The translations under genes were made by a program, and so were the position numbers. 64,000 bases of DNA. Origin: SKLM01 sp964390305 (GTDB taxonomy: Bacteria; Chloroflexota; Anaerolineae; B4-G1). Shown here piece after piece: positions 52,833-61,185 of this stretch (its first letter is position 1; each line of letters opens with the position of its first letter). Under the pieces are notes generated by a model. It was not told where the DNA came from. It saw only the letters and a list, made by a program, of their open reading frames with translations, and made no database searches. The stretch spans positions 1 through 64,000 of the forward strand of contig CAYMHT010000002.1 of NCBI GenBank assembly GCA_964390305.1. Direction: 5' to 3'.

Positions 52833-53519
52833 CTACTCCTCGACGACGTACCCGAACGTCAGCACGGAGATAGCCATGACGGCCAGATCATACGCAACCA
52901 GGATGCGGACCCAGCCTCTCACCTCACTCAGCGTCGCCCCCCCTATCAGCCCCCCGGTCGCTTGAACGGCTCCGATGAGAACGGGGACCGCCAGCGGTAG
53001 AAGGAGCACCGGAAGCATCACCTCTCTCGCCCGTGTGTTCACAGCGATCGCAGCCAGCAACGTCCCCACCGCTGCGTAGCCCACCGTTCCCAGCGCCAGC
53101 ACCACGACAATGCCCGCACGCAGCAACGGTACGTCAAACAAGGCAGCGAAGAAGGGCAGCAGAACCACTTCCACGACCGCCATAAACAGCATGTTGCTCG
53201 CTGCCTTGCCGAAGAAGACCGCCGAGCGGTCCATCGGCGCCAGCAGGAGTCCGTCGATGCACCCATTGAGCTCCTCGACCGCCAGCGAGCGGCTCAGCCC
53301 CAGCGTGCCTGCGAAGGCCACCGTGGCCCAGAGCACACCCGGCGCCGCCGCCTCTGCCATCTCCCCACGCAGATCCAGTGTGAAGCTGAAGATCATGAGC
53401 GCCAGGGCCGAGAACACCAGCATCGCGCTCACCAACTCCTTGCTGTGGACCTCAGCAGCGATGTCCTTCTCAACGATGGCCAGCACCTGTCCCAGAAAAC
53501 GCAATCTCCTGACCCCCAA
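52833..53519 (-). CDS. ccmB: Heme exporter ABC permease CcmB
   Basis: The 228-residue protein has six membrane segments and typical CcmB pieces (AIVEKDIAAEVHSKEL, SLAVEELNGCIDGLLLAPMD and VLLLPLAVPVLIGAV). It forms the CcmAB transporter that releases holo-CcmE at the cost of ATP. It lies 9 nt after ccmA. Confidence 0.93.
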   Translation of the reverse strand: MGVRRLRFLGQVLAIVEKDIAAEVHSKELVSAMLVFSALALMIFSFTLDLRGEMAEAAAPGVLWATVAFAGTLGLSRSLAVEELNGCIDGLLLAPMDRSAVFFGKAASNMLFMAVVEVVLLPFFAALFDVPLLRAGIVVVLALGTVGYAAVGTLLAAIAVNTRAREVMLPVLLLPLAVPVLIGAVQATGGLIGGATLSEVRGWVRILVAYDLAVMAISVLTFGYVVEE

Positions 53520-53528
53520 CCTCGACGC

Positions 53529-54224
53529 CTACGTCGTCATGGCCCGGTACGTATCCGCGAACGTCTGTGCCGAAATTGCCTCACGCGGCTGGTCGTAGAT
53601 CAAACGACCTCGGTGGAGAACCAGGACTCGCTCGCCCACCGCCAGACCCCGGCTCATCCGATGCGTCGCGAGCAGCATTGTCCGTCCTTCTCCGGTCAGA
53701 TTCACGAGCATGTCGGTCAACGTCTCCACCGCCACTGGGTCGAGCCCTGCGTAAGGCTCATCCAGCAGCAGAACCTGCGGCCCATGAAGCACCGCTCGAG
53801 CAATCGCAAGCCGTTGCTTCATCCCTCCCGAGAATGTGCGTACTCTATCACGCCGCCGGGCCCCAAGACCCAGCTGCTCCAGGAGGTCCCCGATCCGCAC
53901 CGAAGCCTCCGCAACAGCGTACATCCGGGCGTAGAACCGCAGGTTCTGCTCAGCGGTGAGGTCATCGTAGAGCAGCGTCCGGTGAGACAGGAAGCCGATC
54001 TGCCCACGCACCCGCTCTCCCCGGCGACCCGGGTCTACCCCGCCGATACGCACGCTCCCGCTGCTCGGCCGAGCGATAGTGGCTAGGACCCGGAGCAGAG
54101 TCGTTTTTCCCGCCCCGTTAGGCCCCACCAACGTGACGAACTCGCCCTCACGGATCAAGAGATCGATGCCCGCCAGAGCAGTGCGGGGGCCGAAGCTCTT
54201 GGTCAGGTTCCAGGTCTCAATCAT
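53529..54224 (-). CDS. ccmA: Heme exporter ABC ATPase CcmA
   Basis: The 231-residue protein has Walker A GPNGAGKTTLLRVL, the Q-loop region, signature TFSGGMKQRLAIA, Walker B VLLLDEPYAGLD and the switch His in LATHRMS. It is the ATPase of CcmAB. Its start overlaps the stop of the upstream exported protein (ATGA), tying that unknown gene to the ccm operon. Confidence 0.93.
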   Translation of the reverse strand: MIETWNLTKSFGPRTALAGIDLLIREGEFVTLVGPNGAGKTTLLRVLATIARPSSGSVRIGGVDPGRRGERVRGQIGFLSHRTLLYDDLTAEQNLRFYARMYAVAEASVRIGDLLEQLGLGARRRDRVRTFSGGMKQRLAIARAVLHGPQVLLLDEPYAGLDPVAVETLTDMLVNLTGEGRTMLLATHRMSRGLAVGERVLVLHRGRLIYDQPREAISAQTFADTYRAMTT

Positions 54225-55456
54225 CCACGCCGACCCGACAGTTTCTCGCCCAACCGCCGTTTCAGGGCCTCCCGCTTCTCTCGGTACACCCTCTCCGAAA
54301 CGTACCCCCTCTCAAAATCACGATCTAGCGCAGCAATCACTTCGACCTCGGTCCGTACCTGCCTGGGGACCGATCCAGGCAACGGCGATCGCCACAGCCA
54401 GTACACTGCCGCGCCGGACAGGGCCAGCGCAGCGATCCCCACCGCCACATCCGCCAGCTCATCGGTACGCTCTGTCTCCGCAGCACCGACCCCGGTGCCA
54501 ACCACTGCGAAGGACAGCGGCTCACCCGCATCCAGCGGCCCTCCCGTGTACGAAGTCGCAGGTCCCATCTGGGTCTCCAGTGGACCCTCCGCAGACAGAC
54601 CGGCTCCCTCCAACCTGGCGCCTTCCCCTATCAGCACCACAACGAACCCATCCACCGGCAAATCGAACGCCTCTTCAATCGGCTGTCCCTCGGAATAGGC
54701 CACTTCGTAGGTGAATGAGATTTCCACACTCCCCCGCCCCGGAGGGATCGCTCTCGTATCGCCGAATCCGTCGCCCATCGCGACGAAACGCCCGCCAAGC
54801 TCCCCTCCGTCGAAGCCAAGCCTTTCGGCCCCGCCCGGCAGCGCCACAGCCCACGTTGTGGGGCTGCCGGACCCGGAGCGCGACGACCCGACGTAGGTAC
54901 GCGCACCGTCGTTGCTGATCACACAGTGCTGCCCAACGCGCAGCCGGTCCTCTACCCTCTCCACGAATACGTGAAGCTGATCCACGCTCACCTCTCGGGC
55001 ATCCTCTGTGGCCTCGTAGACGGTGATGGGTAGCGAGACCTCCTCCTCGCCCGGCTGAACAGTGACCATCTCAGACACGTACATCACGCCCTCGTAAACG
55101 GCCCGTGCGACGAGGACCTGACCCGCCTGCACTGGGACCTGCCCGAAACGGAACCGGCCCTCCGAGCTCAGCGTCGTCGCATAAACGTCCGTCTCCTGCG
55201 TGCCGGAGAAGATGTGCAGCGTCACCTCCAGGTCATCTGGAACCACCCCATCCGGGGTCCCGTTGACGACTTCGCCGACCACGGTCCTGACGAGATTCTG
55301 CGAGTCATACGCATTCGAGACACACGCATCGCACTCATACGTCCAGGAGTCATCCGTCCAGCCGATAGAGAGTGATGCCGTGACTAACGCGAGCGCCACA
55401 AGGGGCCAACGCGTCCAGGCCGTCTCGCGGTGTACGGGTGTCCAATGCTCGCTCAC
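54221..55456 (-). CDS. Exported membrane-anchored protein with N-terminal CxxC, inside the ccm operon
   Basis: The 411-residue protein has an N-terminal hydrophobic segment (about 17-31), then a CDAC motif in YECDACVSNAYDSQNL. A carboxypeptidase-regulatory-like beta domain follows (VVGEVVNGTPDGVVPDDLEV), then a second beta domain. A C-terminal membrane segment (about 340-356) is followed by a cytoplasmic SHOCT-like helix (FERGYVSERVYREKREALKR). The family is unknown to me. The early CxxC followed by SN-like residues recalls the CcmH LRCxxC site, and no ccmH is present. A thiol-reductant role for apocytochromes is inference. It overlaps both its neighbours by 4 nt. Confidence 0.78.
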   Translation of the reverse strand: MSEHWTPVHRETAWTRWPLVALALVTASLSIGWTDDSWTYECDACVSNAYDSQNLVRTVVGEVVNGTPDGVVPDDLEVTLHIFSGTQETDVYATTLSSEGRFRFGQVPVQAGQVLVARAVYEGVMYVSEMVTVQPGEEEVSLPITVYEATEDAREVSVDQLHVFVERVEDRLRVGQHCVISNDGARTYVGSSRSGSGSPTTWAVALPGGAERLGFDGGELGGRFVAMGDGFGDTRAIPPGRGSVEISFTYEVAYSEGQPIEEAFDLPVDGFVVVLIGEGARLEGAGLSAEGPLETQMGPATSYTGGPLDAGEPLSFAVVGTGVGAAETERTDELADVAVGIAALALSGAAVYWLWRSPLPGSVPRQVRTEVEVIAALDRDFERGYVSERVYREKREALKRRLGEKLSGRRG

Positions 55457-55722
55457 CGAGAGCCCCCCCTCAGTCTCTCCCCGCAGCCGGAGCAGAACCG
55501 GTCATCGGCAGCAACACGACGATCACACCGTGGACAGAAGCTGACGGTTTCACCGTCCGCCCCAACCGTCTCTCTCTCCCGCACCTGGACCACCCAGGTT
55601 TCGATCGCCCGATCCAAATCGGCCGTTCGCGTCCCTCTACGGAACGGTCGCGCCACGTACGCCGCCACCACAGCGAACGCACCAATACCCACCAATACAG
55701 CGCCGATGCTCATCGTCACCAC
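55453..55722 (-). CDS. Small membrane protein with C-terminal zinc ribbon
   Basis: The 89-residue protein has one membrane segment (about 5-26), a basic helix and a zinc ribbon CPRC...CSGC at about 63-79. Such ribbons often sit on subunits or assembly factors. It overlaps the next gene by 4 nt and lies 48 nt after ccmF, so it belongs to the ccm operon. Function is unknown. A second ATG three codons in is possible. Confidence 0.75.
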   Translation of the reverse strand: MVTMSIGAVLVGIGAFAVVAAYVARPFRRGTRTADLDRAIETWVVQVRERETVGADGETVSFCPRCDRRVAADDRFCSGCGERLRGGSR

Positions 55723-55770
55723 CTCACGCTGCGACTCCCCTCTCCAACTCCCTCTTCAGCCCACCGGCGG

Positions 55771-57837
55771 TCATCGGACCAACGGCCTCGCCGGCCCCCA
55801 CATCGCCCAGACAGCCACCACCAGCAGAGCCGCCCCGACAATTAGTCCTGCGGTGCTCCACAGTCTTCGTCGCCGTGCGCCGGATCTGGGTACATCCGCC
55901 GCCCTTGCCGCTGGCCAGCCAGCGACGGCTCCACCCGTCACGAACACCAGCCCACCCAGCCACAGGAACGACACCAGCGGATTGATCAGGACTTTCAACG
56001 TCACCGTCCCGTCCCCCTCCGCCCAGCCGGCCAGCACGACGTAGAGGTCCTCTCTCGCCCCTGACCAAACCGCCGGGGCTGCCACCGTCTGACCGAAGTT
56101 ACCATACGCCTCCAGCCGGGGTTCCAGCCTAGTCAGCTGTCTCCCTCCGCGATACACAGAGACCATAGCCTCCGTCGTCACACGGTCACTCAGCGCCTCG
56201 CGCCTCAACTCCTCAAAGACCACCGTGTACCCCTGGACGTCCACCGACTCACCCGCTCCCAGCACCGCGTCTGTCTCAACTGAATAAAAGCGCGTGCCGA
56301 TCACCCCAATCGCCATCAGAATCACCCCGGCGTGCACCACGTAGCCGCCGTACCGGCGACGGCCCCGGCCAAACAGGTGCCACACAGCCCTCAGCACCCC
56401 CTCGCCCTGGCGCCTCCGCACAGCCACGCCGCGTGCGATCTCCGCTAGCGCGGTCCCCCCCGCCAGCCCAACCAGGGCAAAGCCCACCAGCGAAGACGGG
56501 CGCGTGAAGCCCGACAGAGCCGCGCCAAGCGTCACGATCAGGCCACCTGAGATCGCTCCCAGCCCTCGCTTCGGCAAGCCGCGCACTGCGGTTACTGCCC
56601 GTCCCAGCAACGGGCAAACCCCCATCACCAGCACCAGAGCGGCGAACTGCGGCCCTGTGACGCGATCGAACCAGCTCGGCCCCGCCTCAAACCGCTGGCC
56701 GGTCAAAGCTTCTGTAAGTGTCGGCAGGAGACTCCCGATCAGCACCGAGCCGGTGATGGTCAAGAAGAGGATCAACGTCAGCGTGAACGTCCCTTCACGG
56801 GAGAAGAGTTCGTCCGACGCCCTAGGACTGCTCAGTAGCGATCGGCGGCTGTAGAACAGCGCTAACGAGCCCAAGACCGTCACGCCGATAGCACCCAGGA
56901 AGTAGACGCCCAGGTTTGACCGGGCGAAGGCATGGACCGACTGGATCAGCCCGCTCCTCGTCGCGAACGTCCCGAACAGCACCAGCGTGAACGAAATCAG
57001 CACCAGACTCACATTCCACCAGCGGAACCCGCGCCGCTCATCCTGCATCACCAGACAGTGAAGCAGCGCGGTCGCCGTGAGCCACGGCATAAGGCCCGCG
57101 TTCTCCACCGGATCCCAGCCCCAGTACCCTCCCCACCCCAGGACGTCGTACGCCCAGCGCATGCCCAGGAAAACCCCCACGCCCAGAAACAGCCATGCCC
57201 ACAGAGTCCACCCCCGCGCAGCCTTCGGCCATTCCTTCATACGTCCGGTAACCAACGCAGCCAGCGCCAGCGCGAAAGGCACCGCGAGCCCCACATACCC
57301 CAGATACAGCGCCGGTGGATGGAAGATCATCCCCGGATGCCGCAGCAGCGGGTTCAGCCCCCGGCCATCGACGGGCACGCCCTCAGACATTCGGAAGGGG
57401 TTCGAGAGAAACAGGGTCACGAATACGAAGAAAGCGGTGATCAGGCTCAGGAACACAGCTGCCCAGGCGACGAGCGGCTGGCTCTTCTTCGACGCTCCCC
57501 CCGCCACCAACGCGCCAAACAGCCCCTGCAGAAACGCCCACACCAGCAGCGACCCGGTCTGACCTCCCCATACGGCCGAGACCTTCAGGTACAGGGGGAG
57601 ATCACGACTCGAGTGCTCCATCACGTAGTCGATGGCGAATCGATCAGCCAGAAACGCACCCACCAGGGCCAGCACGGCCAGCCCCAAGAGACCCGCAGCG
57701 GCGAAGACTGCGTTGCGACCACTCTCCCACCAGCGCCCATCTCCGCTCCGAATGGACCAAAATATGACAGCGGCGGCGTAGAGGACCGTCATCAGCGCCA
57801 GCCCGATAAGGATCGACCCAACCTCTGCGAGCATCAA
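55771..57837 (-). CDS. ccmF: Cytochrome c heme lyase subunit CcmF
   Basis: The 688-residue protein has about 14 membrane segments and the WWD heme-handling motif WGGYWGWDPVENAGL at about 235-249. Conserved periplasmic histidines are near LLRHPGMIFHPPALYLGY. It attaches heme from CcmE to apocytochrome c. Its start overlaps the ccmE stop (ATGA). Full-length CcmF supports a working System I pathway. Confidence 0.95.
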   Translation of the reverse strand: MMLAEVGSILIGLALMTVLYAAAVIFWSIRSGDGRWWESGRNAVFAAAGLLGLAVLALVGAFLADRFAIDYVMEHSSRDLPLYLKVSAVWGGQTGSLLVWAFLQGLFGALVAGGASKKSQPLVAWAAVFLSLITAFFVFVTLFLSNPFRMSEGVPVDGRGLNPLLRHPGMIFHPPALYLGYVGLAVPFALALAALVTGRMKEWPKAARGWTLWAWLFLGVGVFLGMRWAYDVLGWGGYWGWDPVENAGLMPWLTATALLHCLVMQDERRGFRWWNVSLVLISFTLVLFGTFATRSGLIQSVHAFARSNLGVYFLGAIGVTVLGSLALFYSRRSLLSSPRASDELFSREGTFTLTLILFLTITGSVLIGSLLPTLTEALTGQRFEAGPSWFDRVTGPQFAALVLVMGVCPLLGRAVTAVRGLPKRGLGAISGGLIVTLGAALSGFTRPSSLVGFALVGLAGGTALAEIARGVAVRRRQGEGVLRAVWHLFGRGRRRYGGYVVHAGVILMAIGVIGTRFYSVETDAVLGAGESVDVQGYTVVFEELRREALSDRVTTEAMVSVYRGGRQLTRLEPRLEAYGNFGQTVAAPAVWSGAREDLYVVLAGWAEGDGTVTLKVLINPLVSFLWLGGLVFVTGGAVAGWPAARAADVPRSGARRRRLWSTAGLIVGAALLVVAVWAMWGPARPLVR

Positions 57838-58319
57838 GACTCCCCGGCCTGGCCTGGAACAGCTTCCTCATACCGCGTCGGGCATTTCAGCAGAACCTCG
57901 TCAGCGTAGAAACGACCATCCCCCCTGAGCTCACCCCGAATGATGGCCTGAGCCTCGTGCTGCAGAAGACCAGGTTTGACGTCCGCCAGTACCACCTCGA
58001 TCCGCGGTGTGTCAGGGTCGCTCACGGCGTCGTGAAGCACCGCTGTCAATCCCCCTGCCCGCTCGACCTCCCTCGGGTCCCCCGGAACCTGAGCGATCGT
58101 GAACGTCACCATCGGCTTCGACGCATCATAGGAGATCGTGTCCCCCAGGACAGCTCCCGAGATCGTGATGCGCCGCCCGCGCGCATCGCCTCCCATCGCT
58201 CTTAGCTCGTCGATGGTCAGGAAATAACGAGCACTTTCCCCGGTGCTGCTGACAATAAGGTACACCACCGCCACCACAATCAGCAAGCCGGCTACCACGA
58301 CCTTTGGCCTACTCACCAT
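57834..58319 (-). CDS. ccmE: Heme chaperone CcmE, CxxxY type
   Basis: The 161-residue protein has one N-terminal membrane segment (about 7-24) and an OB-fold. The heme-binding site reads LLKCPTRYEE with Cys146 and Tyr150, where proteobacterial CcmE has HxxxY. The Cys form is known from archaea and some delta-proteobacteria and gram-positives, and goes with reduced Ccm sets that lack CcmH. It carries heme from CcmC to CcmF. It is first in the ccm operon. Confidence 0.93.
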   Translation of the reverse strand: MVSRPKVVVAGLLIVVAVVYLIVSSTGESARYFLTIDELRAMGGDARGRRITISGAVLGDTISYDASKPMVTFTIAQVPGDPREVERAGGLTAVLHDAVSDPDTPRIEVVLADVKPGLLQHEAQAIIRGELRGDGRFYADEVLLKCPTRYEEAVPGQAGES

Positions 58320-58746
58320 GAGTCACGTTCTCCAACCCATCCAAGAGGAGGTCTCGCTCCTCGTCCACGGCTACACGAAGGGAGTTGGCGCGATCTGCGT
58401 CCGCCTGACAGCCCTTTGCCCAATCACTCAAGCTCGTAAGCAATCTACCACGAGTGATCACCACTGTCAACGCACCACCCAGCCGTGCTTCAACCCCGCC
58501 AGAACCTCAACATTCATTGCTGCCTCACCATCGTGCAAGCCGGGACTTGCCCGGGAGAGCACCGCTCTGACAGCCGGTATCGTGGGCACCTGGCAACTAC
58601 GCAGCGCCCAGTGGCGCCGGGGCTGGGCCCGGTGGGCCCGTCTACTGAGGGGCAACGACGAGGGGACGGAAGGCTGAACCGGCCTCGTTCTTTGGTCCTC
58701 TGGCTGTGCGGCGGGTTGGGGTAGCGTCTCTTACACGCGCTCGCCG
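58320..58746. other. Intergenic region upstream of the ccm operon
   Basis: This 427-nt stretch between the glycoside hydrolase stop and ccmE has no convincing gene. It holds the ccm promoter at 58442-58470 and, further up, GC-rich sequence with short palindromes (GGGCCCGGTGGGCCC near 58627). I see no recognised RNA. Confidence 0.45.
58442..58470 (-). promoter_or_regulatory. Promoter of the ccm operon
   Basis: On the minus strand a perfect TTGACA (58465-58470) and TAGATT (58442-58447) are separated by 17 nt. Transcription would start near 58435, leaving a leader of about 116 nt before ccmE. The palindrome GTGATCAC falls in the spacer and could be an operator. Confidence 0.65.
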
Positions 58747-60924
58747 TCAGCCATCGCGCGCCATGATCGGAAACAGCAGGCTCGAGCGGTGGGGAAGGAG
58801 CCCGATCGCTCGCAGATTAAGCGTAAGCGTGCCATCCCCGGGTCCCACCGCGACCGGCAGGTGCCGCGGCAGCCACCCTGGCGGGAAGAATGAGGGCCAG
58901 TCTGCCGGGGTGATCACCAGGACGTAGTCCCCCACGTCAACCACTTCCGTAAACGCCCACGACGAGCCGCTGCCTGTCACGACGTCCCGCCCACGCTCGT
59001 CCACGAAACGGAACGTGAGGCCACTCATCGTCGGCTCGTCCTTCTCGTCGCCCTGTATCCCGTTGCCGTCTTGGTCCCCAAACACAGAGGTCACCTCGAT
59101 CTGCACAGTCCGCGTCTTCTGCGTCGGGCCAAGCGTCGTGCACGGCTCCTGATCCGCCCAGGGGCCCGGATTTCCCGCCCGATCCCAGGCACGCACTCGG
59201 AAGCAGTACGTCGCCCCCTCCTCTCCCGTGAAAGCGATCGGGGCGGACCGCAGACTACCCCATCTCTCCCAGGGCCCGCCGTCTTTCTGTAGCTCCACCT
59301 CGTAGCCCCAGATCCCCGCCGCATCGTCGCTCGCGGTGCAGTGAATCGTCACAGTCGACGAGTCGCTCGTTGCAGGTAGAGGGTCAACGACCGCCTTCGA
59401 CGGCGGTACAGTGTCCTCCTCAACGAGCAGGTACGGCTCCCCCCCGATCAAATAGTCCTCAGGATCACTCTGCAGGTTGGCGGTCGCGCCAGGCAGGCTG
59501 ACCCGGTACACACCGTCCCTCGCCTCAACCATCTCTTGACCGCCGCGACGATCGATCACTCTCGCGCTCGGCAGCGTCGCCGGGTAATCAAAGACGTGCC
59601 CCGACGGCGTGGTGTTCCACAGGACGCTCACCTTCCCTCGCGGCGTCCCCCATAGCGTCACCCGGCGCGTGCCGTCGCCGTACGTCCAGTTTGTCACCAT
59701 CGTCGGCCTCACCAGGTACGTGGTCGCTACCTGGTAGGCCGCATACGCCGGCCGCACAGAACGGTCGTTCCGCACCAGCCCAAAATACTCCACCATATCG
59801 GCGTCGTGCGTGCGAAAGAAGAAGTACCGCTCGACGCCCGAGGCCCAGGCGTTCGCGTAAGACTGGATCGCGTAGGCGGCCGCCTCCTCCTGCGTCGCAG
59901 CGTAATCGTACCTGTTCGGGTCAGGATCCACGGACCCGTCATCCCAGACCGGCACCCCCGTCTCCGTGAGCCACACGGGATGATCGGACACCCGACGCCT
60001 CATATCGCTGCGGATTTCGTTCACCACCTCGTACGTGTTAGACGAGCGGCTGTAGAGATGCACGGACATCACATCGAAGAAATAGTTGCTCGCTGCCGCC
60101 TCAGGATCGTCCCGCAGCACGTTCAACACCCACTTATAGTAGTCCTGGTTCGCCCAGTAGTGGAGGCCTCCGAAAAGCACCTGACAGTCGCTGCAGGCCG
60201 CTTTCGTCGCTCGGTAGCCTACCTTCAGCAACCGCGCGTAGTCGCTGGAGCTCCCGGTCCAGAAGTACGTCCATTCCGGTTCGTTCCACATCTCCCAGTG
60301 TTTGACCCGGTCGCCGTATCGCTCCACCACCTTATGTACGAAACGCCCCCAAGTGTTTATTGGGTCCCCATCCCCCGTGGTCCAGTCGTTCCACGCCTCG
60401 TAGAGCCCCCTCGGCGGCGACGAGGCCGCGCTCGCCACGCTCACCGCCCCCAGCGACTCCACACCCCCCGGCACCGGCGCGTACCACCCAGGCGGTCGCT
60501 CATACGTCTTGGGGGCAGCGAGCGCCGCGGTCCCCCCGGTCGCCGCCCAATCCGGCGTCCACAGCAGGATGCCCACCATATTGAAACCCGCACCGTCGAG
60601 ATCGTCCACCAGCGTGTCGTACGCCTGGAGAGCTTCATTGCTCCAATTCCCCTCGCTCGGTTCCAATCTCGGCCACACGAAATCGAACCGGTCCCATCGC
60701 GACCCGGCCTCATACGCAAGAGACATGTACAGACGCTCTGAACCCCCGTCGGGATAGAAGGAGTAGCACATGCCTCCACGGCCATCCGTGGCAGCTGACG
60801 GAGCCAGAGCTGACGGAGCCAGAGGAGTCATCTCGGTCAGCTCGGCAGCACTGGAATTGGAGACTGTCCCCGGCAAGATCAGGAGAGCAAGAATCGGCAC
60901 TATGAGCAGCAGCGTGCGTTTCAT
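58747..60924 (-). CDS. Exported glycoside hydrolase-like protein (GH5/GH39-type clan A barrel)
   Basis: The 725-residue protein starts MKRTLLLIVPILALLILPG (signal peptide). A TIM-barrel of the clan A glycosidase type follows (about 35-400): WPRLEPSEGNWSNEALQAYD, the acid/base Glu in EMWNEPEWTYFW and the nucleophile Glu in PVWLTETGVPVWDD. A beta domain, an FnIII/Ig-like domain (TIHCTASDDAAGIWGYEV) and a SdrD/B-like beta domain (GDQDGNGIQGDEKDEPTMSG) complete it. It ends HRSSLLFPIMARDG, a tail shared with the amidase at 10343. GAGGAACCAGCG precedes ATG 60924. The sugar substrate is unknown. Confidence 0.83.
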   Translation of the reverse strand: MKRTLLLIVPILALLILPGTVSNSSAAELTEMTPLAPSALAPSAATDGRGGMCYSFYPDGGSERLYMSLAYEAGSRWDRFDFVWPRLEPSEGNWSNEALQAYDTLVDDLDGAGFNMVGILLWTPDWAATGGTAALAAPKTYERPPGWYAPVPGGVESLGAVSVASAASSPPRGLYEAWNDWTTGDGDPINTWGRFVHKVVERYGDRVKHWEMWNEPEWTYFWTGSSSDYARLLKVGYRATKAACSDCQVLFGGLHYWANQDYYKWVLNVLRDDPEAAASNYFFDVMSVHLYSRSSNTYEVVNEIRSDMRRRVSDHPVWLTETGVPVWDDGSVDPDPNRYDYAATQEEAAAYAIQSYANAWASGVERYFFFRTHDADMVEYFGLVRNDRSVRPAYAAYQVATTYLVRPTMVTNWTYGDGTRRVTLWGTPRGKVSVLWNTTPSGHVFDYPATLPSARVIDRRGGQEMVEARDGVYRVSLPGATANLQSDPEDYLIGGEPYLLVEEDTVPPSKAVVDPLPATSDSSTVTIHCTASDDAAGIWGYEVELQKDGGPWERWGSLRSAPIAFTGEEGATYCFRVRAWDRAGNPGPWADQEPCTTLGPTQKTRTVQIEVTSVFGDQDGNGIQGDEKDEPTMSGLTFRFVDERGRDVVTGSGSSWAFTEVVDVGDYVLVITPADWPSFFPPGWLPRHLPVAVGPGDGTLTLNLRAIGLLPHRSSLLFPIMARDG

Positions 60925-60968
60925 CGCTGGTTCCTCGACTCGTCGACGAGACCGTGACACTGAACTGT

Positions 60969-60974
60969 ATTCTA
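60969..60974 (-). promoter_or_regulatory. Putative -10 element of the glycoside hydrolase gene
   Basis: On the minus strand the box is TAGAAT, preceded at 17 nt by a weak CTGTTG. Transcription would start near 60962, about 38 nt before the ATG. Confidence 0.35.
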
Positions 60975-61136
60975 TCATAAATCGCAGAAAACAACAGCCA
61001 CGCAGGGGTGCACGATCCCCTCAGCACTCGTGGTCAACACCCAGCTCCTTATCACCCCGGTCGTACTCGGGCACCCAGAAAAAAGAGGAGTGTGATGCCT
61101 CTGGCTTCTGAGGGGCACTGCCCAGTTGTAGTGTGG

Positions 61137-61164
61137 TTGACACCGTGGTGGTGTTGGCTACAAT
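61137..61164 (+). promoter_or_regulatory. Promoter of the DUF2085 gene
   Basis: A perfect TTGACA (61137-61142) and TACAAT (61159-61164) are separated by 16 nt. Transcription would start near 61171, at the ribosome site of the gene. Confidence 0.6.
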
Positions 61165-61185
61165 GTGTGAGGAGGTCAGGAGAAG

